15,401 nt of DNA from an uncultured Lachnospiraceae bacterium (GTDB taxonomy: Bacteria; Bacillota; Clostridia; Lachnospirales; Lachnospiraceae). Shown piece after piece: positions 7,705 through 14,196 of the stretch; position 1 is the first letter of the stretch, and every line of letters begins with the position of its first letter. Where the stretch lies: contig CAJUJR010000066.1 of NCBI GenBank assembly GCA_910586605.1, positions 1 to 15,401 on the forward strand, read 5' to 3'. The translations under genes and the position numbers were made by a program. Below the pieces are notes generated by a model. That model ran no database searches. It saw nothing but the letters and a program-made list of their open reading frames with translations, and was not told the DNA's origin.

Positions 7705-7828
7705 ATCACCATCACTCCTTCCACCTTACTCAGGTACAAACAAGCTATGAAAAAACAAGTTGCACCGCATCGTTACTAAATTTATAATTAATACAAAATA
7801 ACTATATAATATTCTATAAACTAATTGA

Positions 7829-7854
7829 GGTTTGTGCCAATCCTGGCACAAACC
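7829..7854 (-). promoter_or_regulatory. perfect 10-bp inverted repeat between the VWA and 727-aa genes
   Basis: GGTTTGTGCC-AATCCT-GGCACAAACC is a perfect hairpin 40 bp after the VWA gene stop and 125 bp before the 727-aa start. It could terminate the VWA transcript, although no U-run follows. On the minus strand its second arm also supplies TTGGCA, which with an 18-bp spacer precedes TAGAAT (7821-7816), a plausible promoter for the 727-aa gene. The repeat would then overlap the -35 box as an operator would. Confidence 0.5.
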
Positions 7855-7893
7855 CATACATTTTTCAAATCCATACACCATACATCCATTATG

Positions 7894-9357
7894 CTATTTC
7901 ACATAAACTGTTGTCTTGTAAATAAACTCGCTGCCATCTGCCAATGTAATAATTGTTTTGATAATTGCTTTTCCTTTCTTCTTACCGGTCACTTTCCCAT
8001 TTTCATCGACAGTAGCCACGCTTCCTTTGGAAGAACGGTATTCAATACTGTCTACATTACTTTCCCAGATATCGTCAATCTCTTCCTCATCTTTATCTTC
8101 CGTGAATCCTTTTTTCAAAGCCACTTTGATATTAAAACTTTTCTTCTTGGCAATTGTTTTCTTCGACGGGGTAACTTTGATATCCCCTTTTGATAATTCA
8201 ATCGCTACAGAAGGCCCTTCTGAATCAAATACGGTAATCTCATAGCTTCCTGTAAAAGCGCCGTCCTCTGTTGTTGCCTCAACCCTTGCAGTCCCCTCAC
8301 TTAAGCCTGTCACTTTACATGTAAGGGTATCCTCAGAAACTTCAATACTTGCAATCTCCTTATCAGACACGCTCCAGGTAACTTTCTTATCCGTAACTGT
8401 TTCCGGCAGGATAACCGCCTTAAGTTCTGCAGTATTCCCCACCTTAATCGTGTTGTCGCCTGTGCATGTCACTTTTATTGTCTTAATCTCGTGTGACCTT
8501 TCCTCTACAATTGTTGTAAAGATCTCATTCGCCAATTTTTCCAACTCTTTTGAAAATGTCGGTGAATTTATATCAAAAAAATGTTCCTTGCCATCTTTTT
8601 CGTCTACTATATTTTTATAGATGTCATAATGGTAAGGTTTAGTAATTACGGACACGTTTATATCCTGGGCTTTTAATTCCTCATACATTGATGATTCTGT
8701 ATACCCAAAGTTATTTTCCACCTTATATTCTGCGTCTGAAAGGACAATCACGAATTTGTGTGCCTTTTGCCCTTCATGTGCAGTTCCCCCCAAATTAAAT
8801 GTCTTCCCATCAACAACATAGCCTAACGCATCCAAAAGGGTTTCCGGATTATCTCCTCCATCTCCATCCTTAATATTTGCCTTAACATCCTGCAACGTCT
8901 TAACCATTTCCTCCGTAGAGGTATGCCATGGGCTTCCGCCAACAGTATGCACCACTGTGCTGTCTTTTCCATCATATGTAATATCCTTATATTCTACCAC
9001 CGCCATGCGGGGCTTTACTTTTATTTCCTGCCCCTCCATATGCTCCACAGTTTTCTCTTCCAAATACTTTGAAAATGCCTCAATATTATCAGCAACATTC
9101 TGGATATGCGGCGCCATAGAGCCTGTAGAATCAACCGCAAATACAATATCTGCCGGTTCTACTGCATTTACTATCTCAGGATCATCCGGCACCACTGTTA
9201 TGTCTTCCCTAATGTCTGTGTCAACATTCGATGTTTCTTCCCTGTCATCTTCTTCCGATATAGGCTCCCTGTTAATTACTACCGCATCTGCATGTATTGA
9301 CGGAACAACACATGCCGCACACAAAAAAAGTGTTAAGAACAATTTAATTTTTCTCAT
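7894..9357 (-). CDS. secreted von Willebrand factor A (VWA) protein with two Big_2-like domains
   Basis: The 487-aa product has a signal peptide (KIKLFLTLFLCAAC core, likely cleavage near HADA at residue 25) and an acidic segment at 34-60. A VWA domain covers about 68-285. Its MIDAS metal site is visible as DSTGSM at 76-81, the GGDNPETLLDAL loop at 167-178 and SDAE at 207-210. A conventional Big_2-like domain follows at about 293-377, then a lysine-rich Big_2-like C-terminus at about 390-486 with an acidic insert, as in the 160/162-aa proteins. VWA domains bind protein partners through a divalent metal; here an extracellular adhesion or assembly role is likely. The start is taken as ATG 9357 because AGGAGG lies 7 nt upstream; the ATG at 9363 is almost inside the ribosome site. 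Confidence 0.88.
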   Translation of the reverse strand: MRKIKLFLTLFLCAACVVPSIHADAVVINREPISEEDDREETSNVDTDIREDITVVPDDPEIVNAVEPADIVFAVDSTGSMAPHIQNVADNIEAFSKYLEEKTVEHMEGQEIKVKPRMAVVEYKDITYDGKDSTVVHTVGGSPWHTSTEEMVKTLQDVKANIKDGDGGDNPETLLDALGYVVDGKTFNLGGTAHEGQKAHKFVIVLSDAEYKVENNFGYTESSMYEELKAQDINVSVITKPYHYDIYKNIVDEKDGKEHFFDINSPTFSKELEKLANEIFTTIVEERSHEIKTIKVTCTGDNTIKVGNTAELKAVILPETVTDKKVTWSVSDKEIASIEVSEDTLTCKVTGLSEGTARVEATTEDGAFTGSYEITVFDSEGPSVAIELSKGDIKVTPSKKTIAKKKSFNIKVALKKGFTEDKDEEEIDDIWESNVDSIEYRSSKGSVATVDENGKVTGKKKGKAIIKTIITLADGSEFIYKTTVYVK

Positions 9358-9399
9358 TGTCATCCCTCCTAGCTATATTTCCAACCATAATTTAAAGAA

Positions 9400-9441
9400 A
9401 AAGGGATTGGAATATACCAGCCGCCGCCTGGTATACCCTTT
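9400..9441 (-). terminator. terminator between the 162-aa and VWA genes
   Basis: On the minus strand TATACCAG-GCGGCGG-CTGGTATA forms a perfect 8-bp stem. Outer AAAGGG/CCCTTT arms can pair with an asymmetric bulge, and a CCCTTTTTCTTT U-rich tail follows. It begins about 30 bp after the 162-aa gene stop and precedes the VWA start, so the two genes are probably only partly co-transcribed. Confidence 0.7.
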
Positions 9442-9472
9442 CCCTGATTTTTATCCTGCCGCCTGCAAAACG

Positions 9473-9961
9473 CTATCTTGTAACATAAACTTTTGTCTTA
9501 TAAATTCCTTCCGAACCGTCGCGGAAAGTTACCGTTGTTTTAATTGTAGCGCTTCCTTTTTTCTTTCCTTTGACTTTGCCTTTGCTGTTTACAGACGCAA
9601 CAGAACTCTTTGTAGAGCGGAACGTAACACTGTCAATATTTTCCTCTATAAGCTCATCCCATTCTTCATCTGGCAAATCTCCATATTCACTATCAAATTC
9701 ATCGCTTGGATATAAATCAATATAAAAAGATTTGCCTACTTTAATTGTCTTTTTAGCAGGGCTTGCTACAACATACCCTTTCGTAAGTTCCCTGCTATCC
9801 TCAGCCTCATCTTCATCCTCATCCTCATCCTCCCATGAGTCGGCGTCATCGTTCTCCTCTGCTGATGCCACTACAGGAGCTTTCGATAACATGTACCCTG
9901 CTGGGATAGAAGATGCCCCAACGATTGCTGCTAAGCCTAATACTAATAATTTTTTTCTCAT
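9473..9961 (-). CDS. small secreted acidic/Big_2-like protein (162 aa)
   Basis: The product has a signal peptide MRKKLLVLGLAAIVGAS... with likely cleavage after ASA at residue 34. A strongly acidic stretch lies at 35-56 (WEDEDEDEDEAED). One Big_2-like module covers about 67-161, with the acidic insert LPDEEWDELIEEN and the lysine-rich SKGKVKGKKKGSA loop. It is the paralogue of the 160-aa protein. The ATG at 9961 has AAAGGAG 10 nt upstream. It is the first of the five secreted-protein genes on this strand and lies just downstream of the recombinase and its possible sites. No enzymatic motif is visible; a small cell-surface or matrix component is a reasonable guess. Confidence 0.8.
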   Translation of the reverse strand: MRKKLLVLGLAAIVGASSIPAGYMLSKAPVVASAEENDDADSWEDEDEDEDEAEDSRELTKGYVVASPAKKTIKVGKSFYIDLYPSDEFDSEYGDLPDEEWDELIEENIDSVTFRSTKSSVASVNSKGKVKGKKKGSATIKTTVTFRDGSEGIYKTKVYVTR

Positions 9962-9988
9962 AATTATAAATCTCCTTTCTTAAATGCA

Positions 9989-10012
9989 GATGAAAAAGTA
10001 TACTTTTTCATC
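9989..10012. promoter_or_regulatory. 24-bp perfect palindrome, candidate recombination site 1
   Basis: GATGAAAAAGTA followed by its exact complement gives a 24-bp palindrome 28 bp upstream of the 162-aa gene start. Its core AAAAGTATACTTT recurs at 10140-10152. The dyad with central dinucleotide AT fits the size of crossover sites used by small serine recombinases. It could also be a regulator operator or a weak RNA hairpin. Confidence 0.5.
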
Positions 10013-10077
10013 CAGCAAATTTCTTCCCAATGATTTATATATTATGTAACCTGCAAACAAAAAAATTTAAAATTTTG

Positions 10078-10106
10078 TTGACTTTTTGTATAAATTGCTA
10101 TATACT
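10078..10106 (+). promoter_or_regulatory. near-consensus promoter between the two palindromes, facing away from the surface genes
   Basis: TTGACT (10078-10083), a 17-bp spacer and TATACT (10101-10106) make a strong sigma-A-like promoter on the plus strand. No plus-strand gene follows; it would transcribe antisense to the recombinase. If the segment between the palindromes were inverted, it would point at the 162-aa gene with a leader of about 70 nt. Confidence 0.65.
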
Positions 10107-10139
10107 CTGTATAGATTTTAGATTTTATATAAAAATCAG

Positions 10140-10153
10140 AAAAGTATACTTTA
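10140..10153. promoter_or_regulatory. AAAGTATACTTT palindrome, candidate recombination site 2
   Basis: AAAAGTATACTTTA repeats the core of the 9989-10012 palindrome and overlaps the recombinase stop codon (10151-10153). The outer parts of this site are less symmetric than in site 1. Confidence 0.45.
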
Positions 10154-10771
10154 TTCGTTTATATTTTCTTCTTTTTCACATTTTACAGCCTTACTGTAAA
10201 ATGTTTTTTCTTTCATCCCACATTTTTGCGCTGCCTGTTTCATCGAGATTTTTCCCATTCTCCAATTTTTGCGCATCTCATGGAAATTATCCGGCAAAGG
10301 GATTGGCGGCCTTCCAAATTTAACGCCATTTATCTTCGCTGCAGCAATCCCTTCCGCCTGCCTCTGCCTGATATTGACACGTTCATTTTCCGCCACATAC
10401 CCAAGTAAAGAAAGTACAATATCGCTAATAAAAGTCCCTAAAAGATTTTTCTCCCTCCTGGTATCAAGAATGGGCATATCCAATACTACAATATCAGCCC
10501 CTTTTTCTTTTGTGATAATACGCCACTGCTCGTTTAAATCAAGATAATTCCTTCCCAGCCGATCAATTGATTTAACATACAATACAGAATTGCTATCCAG
10601 TTTTTTTAACATTTTCTTATACTGTGGGCGTTCAAAATCCTTTCCAGATAACTTGTCCATAAAAATCTGCCTCTCCGGAACTCCCATTTCAAGCAATGCC
10701 AATCTCTGCCTGTCCTCATTCTGGTCTTTCCCAGATACTCTCATATAGCCATAAACCTTTTGACCTTCCAT
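10151..10771 (-). CDS. small serine recombinase (resolvase/invertase family)
   Basis: The 206-aa product has the complete resolvase/invertase architecture. YGYMRVSGKDQ carries Arg11 and the nucleophile Ser13. The SIDRLGRN motif at 68-75 supplies further active-site arginines. A long E-helix covers about 110-140, GRPP begins the DNA-binding arm at 153-156, and a helix-turn-helix spans about 163-195 (KISMKQAAQKCGMKEKTFYSKA). Length and layout match Hin/Gin-type invertases and Tn3-type resolvases, not large serine integrases. The ATG at 10771 is preferred over the longer frame from 10858 because GGAGG lies 7 nt upstream. Paired palindromes lie at its 3' end, so a local inversion role is possible. 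A resolvase left behind by a mobile element is the alternative. Confidence 0.88.
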   Translation of the reverse strand: MEGQKVYGYMRVSGKDQNEDRQRLALLEMGVPERQIFMDKLSGKDFERPQYKKMLKKLDSNSVLYVKSIDRLGRNYLDLNEQWRIITKEKGADIVVLDMPILDTRREKNLLGTFISDIVLSLLGYVAENERVNIRQRQAEGIAAAKINGVKFGRPPIPLPDNFHEMRKNWRMGKISMKQAAQKCGMKEKTFYSKAVKCEKEENINE

Positions 10772-11044
10772 GTTTATCCTCCCTCTAATTAATATATATT
10801 TTAATGTTACTATGCACGGCCGATTTCCGGAAAGGCTGAAATCATTGTGCTTGCACATATGGCTTTCGCTTTTTCCAGAAATTGACTGTAAATACTGTTC
10901 TTCCAGAACTGTTCAGCACAGAGCAGAACGGAGCATAGGCCTATGCCAAGGGCAAAAGGTCTGTCGCAGAAAAAAGAACAGTTATTAATAGTAACATTCT
11001 AATACTTATATTAACACAATTACCATACTTTTATTTTCCCCACG

Positions 11045-11323
11045 ATTACTAAGGCAGTTAAATATCGAATGAATTTCAATCTGCAATGCGGAAGATTGAG
11101 CTGTAGCGAGTGCTGCAGCAATTGATAACAACGTTACTATTCACAGCCAAGCGTAGCGAAATTTAAGGAAATAAAAAATATCTTCCCCTGTGAAGCGCTT
11201 TCATTATGTGCGGCATGAGAAAGCAGGATTTCTAATTTTCCGTAAAAAGCGAAAGTTCCTGAAATTTACAAACTGACAAAAATTTAGGCAAGTAAAACGT
11301 CTGTATTTAACCGTCTTAGTAAT
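11045..11323. repeat. MITE-like element with 20-bp inverted ends
   Basis: ATTACTAAGGCAGTTAAATA at 11045-11064 matches the reverse complement of 11304-11323 at 18 of 20 positions. The ~280-bp interval has no transposase and contains the internal copy of the 53-bp repeat. The same end motif occurs at 95-114 in the left-end repeat block. No target duplication is evident, so mobility is inferred from structure only. Confidence 0.45.
11133..11188 (-). repeat. 53-bp repeat, internal degenerate copy
   Basis: GTTACTATTCACAGCCAA (11133-11150) is identical to 15348-15365. The rest keeps the GTAGCGAAA...AATAAAAAATATCTTCCCC pattern with substitutions and small gaps. The orientation is the same as the right-end copy. 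Confidence 0.75.
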
Positions 11324-11326
11324 ATA

Positions 11327-11397
11327 ATACGCAGTATAAGAAAATAACTCTTTTTGCAATACATATGCAAAAAATATTAATTTCCCATACTGCGTAT
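11327..11397. repeat. 71-bp nested inverted repeat
   Basis: ATACGCAGTAT (11327-11337) pairs with ATACTGCGTAT (11387-11397). Inside, TTTTTGCA (11351-11358) pairs with TGCAAAAA (11366-11373). It lies about 85 bp beyond the end of the GTPase gene and could be its distal transcript end or the relic of a small mobile repeat. Confidence 0.5.
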
Positions 11398-11480
11398 CAA
11401 TTTCTTGTCAATTATAAAAAATCATTTTATATTCTATGGCAGCGAGCATCTATTGTCACCAAACACACCCTATACACCGT

Positions 11481-14087
11481 CTATATCATATCCTGGATTA
11501 ACGCTTCAACCCTCCTGACTTCTTCATAAAATTCCCGTGCTGAAATAAGCTGGCATCCCTGTCCGCGGATGATCAATTGCTCCAGCCCGTCAGAAGTTGC
11601 CACAGTTACCTGATAGTCATGGCCAATCCGATGCGCCAGTTTTTCAATATACTGATCTGCTGTCTCTGCCTCTTTTGTATACACCACATGGATATTATGG
11701 TAATCTGTCATCCTTCCGATACTGCCCTTCACCCTGTAGGCATCAAACACAAGTATCAAAGTGCATTTTACATATCCCTGGTAATTACATAAAATATCCA
11801 TCAATTTACTTCGCGCTGCATCAATATTTACCTTTGCAAGTTCATTTAACTCTTTCCATGCAAATACAATATTATAGCCGTCTACCAAAAGATAACGTTC
11901 CTTTAATTTTTTTGCTGCCGTCTTTCCCTTACCTGCATCCACTACCTTTTTCTGTGTCTTTTTATAGGGATTCCTGACATCATTTTTCCGGTTTGCACCA
12001 TTTGCCCTGTCAAGGATTTTCGTAACTTCATCTTCCCCCATAAAATATTCTTCTTTTACTGGAGGAACCTGGATCTGCCACTCCTCCGCCTCATTTCCCG
12101 GCTCTTCCCGGCTCTCTGCTGATAAAGGCAAATGCATATAATTTTCCACCTCGTACCATGGTACAACAAAGCCTGCGCCATGGCTGCAAAAAACAGAGCC
12201 CGTCGGATTTTCAACATCAGATTCTGGATCATAATTACCAGAGTCCAACACCTCTTCTGTATTATGGCATGGAAAATACCCTTTTAATATACAATTAAGA
12301 CGCCCAAGCCCTTTCGTGTAAGAAAATACCTCTTGCTGGTAGTTGCGTAATGTGGCAACTGGCGCCGTCCCCCGTAACACTGTAAGCTGCCCTGCCTGCT
12401 CTGGAGTCTGGAAACTTCCCTGAAACCTTTCAATATCAGACATTGCCCTTCCAACCATATCATTGGGAACCTCTAAGCAATATTCATAATATGGCTCCAA
12501 AAGAACAGATTCTGCTTTCATCAGTCCTTGGCGCACAGCACGGTAAGTCGCCTGCCTAAAGTCCCCGCCCTCTGTATGTTTTAAATGTGCTTTTCCTGCC
12601 GCAAGCGTAATACGGACATCTGTTAATGCCGCCCCCATAAGTACGCCCGGATGTTCCCGTTCCTCTAAGTGGGTACAGACCAGCCGCTGCCAGTTCCTGT
12701 CAAGCTTGTCCTCACTACAGGCAGCAGAAACCTGTATGCCGCTTCCTGCCTCTCCCGGCTCCAAAAGCAAATGTACCTCTGCGTAATGTCTTAATGGCTC
12801 AAAATGCCCAACTCCCTCCACGCGATTCCGGATTGTTTCTTTATATACAATTTTCCCCTCGCCAAAATGAACATCTACATGAAAACGTTCCCAGATTAAA
12901 CGCCTCAAAATCTCAATCTGAACCTCACCCATAAGCTGTGCCTGTATTTCCTGCAGTGTTTCATCCCAAGATATTTTAAGTTCTGGCTCTTCCTCTTCCA
13001 AAATCCGAAGCTTCGGCAAGAAACTGTTGGCGTTACAGCCCTGTGGAAGTTCTAATGCATATGTTAAAACCGGTTCTAATACAGGAAGCACAGAAGCCTT
13101 TTCAGCGCCCAGCCCTTGGCCTGCATATGTTTTTGTCAGCCCCGTCACAGCACAGACTGCTCCAGGCTGCACCTGATCCGCTGTTTCAAAATGTTCCCCC
13201 GAATAAATACGGATTTGGTTTACCTTTTCCTCCCAAGCCTCTTCCTCCCCATGCGCAGACGGATTATTGGTAACCGGCTGCTTTACGAAAAGATTGCCCC
13301 CTGTCACCTTTAAAAAAGTTAACCGGTTGTTTTTCTCATCTCTTGCAATTTTAAAAACCTTTGCGCCAAATTCCCCAGGATATTCTGGAATTCTAGTATA
13401 CTTTGTAAATCCTGCCAAAAACTCTTTTACCCCTGTCAATTTAAGCGCCGAACCAAAATAGCATGGGAAAAGTTTCCTTTCCTGAATCAGGCGGCAAATC
13501 TGCTCTTCTTCTATAATACCATCCTCCAGATAGGCATCCAAAAGCATTTCATCACATACGGCAATATCTTCATAAAAAGACTCTTCCTCTTCCCGGAATT
13601 GGATACAATTCCCACTTAACTGCTCCTTCACCTCACGAAGCAAAGGTTCTTCTTCCACCCCCTGCTGGTCCATCTTATTGATAAATAAAAAAACCGGTAT
13701 CTGATAACGTTCCAAAAGCCTCCATAAAGTAGCTGTATGCCCTTGTACACCGTCCGCCCCGCTAATCACCAGAACTGCATAATCTAAAACCTGCAAAGTC
13801 CGTTCCATCTCTGCCGAAAAATCAACATGGCCAGGCGTATCAAGCAAAGTAACCGTTTTATCTTCCAATGTAAAAACAGCCTGCTTTGAAAATATTGTTA
13901 TGCCCCTCTCACGTTCCATTTCATTTGTATCTAAAAACGCATCCCGGTTATCTACCCTTCCTGGCTTACGGATTACCCCTGCAGTATATAAAATCCCTTC
14001 CGACAACGTTGTCTTGCCAGCATCTACATGGGCAAGCAAAGCAGTACATATATAATTTGATGGTTTATTTTCAGATGTGTCTGTCAT
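11481..14087 (-). CDS. Tet(M)/EF-G-like ribosomal GTPase fused to a C-terminal Rae1/YacP-like NYN ribonuclease domain
   Basis: The 868-aa product starts with a translational GTPase domain: G1 AHVDAGKTT (19-27), G2 RGITI (61-65), G3 DTPGHVD (83-89), G4 NKMD (137-140) and G5 GSA (212-214). EF-G/Tet(M)-like domains II-V follow to about 650. In domain IV the Tet(M) loop YSPVSTPADF is replaced by KHTEGGDF, so drug resistance should not be assumed. After a basic linker (~690-730), residues 731-860 form an NYN domain very like B. subtilis YacP/Rae1, a ribosome A-site-associated endoribonuclease. It contains LLVDGYNI (733-740), LVFDAYRVKGS (779-789), TKEAETAD (804-811) and ATSDGLEQ (830-837) with the expected acidic residues. 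Usual ribosomal protection proteins are ~640 aa and lack this tail. The ATG at 14087 is preferred: it is the family start, with AAAGGGG upstream. The open frame continuing upstream belongs to a pseudogene. Confidence 0.87.
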   Translation of the reverse strand: MTDTSENKPSNYICTALLAHVDAGKTTLSEGILYTAGVIRKPGRVDNRDAFLDTNEMERERGITIFSKQAVFTLEDKTVTLLDTPGHVDFSAEMERTLQVLDYAVLVISGADGVQGHTATLWRLLERYQIPVFLFINKMDQQGVEEEPLLREVKEQLSGNCIQFREEEESFYEDIAVCDEMLLDAYLEDGIIEEEQICRLIQERKLFPCYFGSALKLTGVKEFLAGFTKYTRIPEYPGEFGAKVFKIARDEKNNRLTFLKVTGGNLFVKQPVTNNPSAHGEEEAWEEKVNQIRIYSGEHFETADQVQPGAVCAVTGLTKTYAGQGLGAEKASVLPVLEPVLTYALELPQGCNANSFLPKLRILEEEEPELKISWDETLQEIQAQLMGEVQIEILRRLIWERFHVDVHFGEGKIVYKETIRNRVEGVGHFEPLRHYAEVHLLLEPGEAGSGIQVSAACSEDKLDRNWQRLVCTHLEEREHPGVLMGAALTDVRITLAAGKAHLKHTEGGDFRQATYRAVRQGLMKAESVLLEPYYEYCLEVPNDMVGRAMSDIERFQGSFQTPEQAGQLTVLRGTAPVATLRNYQQEVFSYTKGLGRLNCILKGYFPCHNTEEVLDSGNYDPESDVENPTGSVFCSHGAGFVVPWYEVENYMHLPLSAESREEPGNEAEEWQIQVPPVKEEYFMGEDEVTKILDRANGANRKNDVRNPYKKTQKKVVDAGKGKTAAKKLKERYLLVDGYNIVFAWKELNELAKVNIDAARSKLMDILCNYQGYVKCTLILVFDAYRVKGSIGRMTDYHNIHVVYTKEAETADQYIEKLAHRIGHDYQVTVATSDGLEQLIIRGQGCQLISAREFYEEVRRVEALIQDMI

Positions 14088-14095
14088 CGAAAATA

Positions 14096-14140
14096 CCCCT
14101 TTCTGTGCTATAATGTCTCTGATTATAACACAGAAAGGGG
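14096..14140 (-). promoter_or_regulatory. palindromic promoter/operator of the GTPase-NYN gene
   Basis: CCCCTTTCTGTG-c-TATAAT-gtctctg-ATTATA-a-CACAGAAAGGGG is a 45-bp inverted repeat with 12 + 6 paired positions. On the minus strand one arm carries TGTTATAAT, an extended -10 box (14127-14122) without a good -35. The other arm carries the AAAGGGG ribosome site. A DNA-binding repressor or activator could therefore cover both start signals; I see no regulator gene nearby. Confidence 0.65.
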
Positions 14141-14196
14141 CATAAGTCGACAAATCTTGCGAATCGTAACCATGAATCGTAAAAAGTAAATAGTAA

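Larger units (their letters stand above)
10772..11480. other. 709-bp intergenic region rich in repeats, no supported gene
   Basis: No reading frame here has a convincing start or family match. The part before 11045 holds a GCATAGGCCTATGC palindrome (10933-10946) nested between ACTGTTCTT (10895-10903) and its complement (10974-10982). These could fold in the 5' region of the recombinase transcript. The rest holds the MITE-like element, the internal copy of the end repeat and the nested hairpin described separately. Confidence 0.6.

Noticed and set aside
8957..9715. 252-aa plus-strand frame opposite the VWA and 162-aa genes
   Set aside because: It is the antisense of two well-supported genes and its composition (Ser/Phe/Ile rich) is that of a shadow frame.
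10030..10323. Plus-strand frame beginning near the promoter at 10078-10106
   Set aside because: The start codon precedes the promoter, the protein is unlike any family and most of it is antisense to the recombinase.
13395..13404. Third copy of the recombination-site core (AGTATACTTT)
   Set aside because: Only ten bases match, it lies within the GTPase coding sequence and it lacks the flanking A/T arms; chance is enough to explain it.
11481..14087. Calling the gene a tetracycline-resistance determinant
   Set aside because: The Tet(M) domain IV loop is replaced by KHTEGGDF and the protein carries an extra NYN domain. Similarity to the family alone does not establish resistance.
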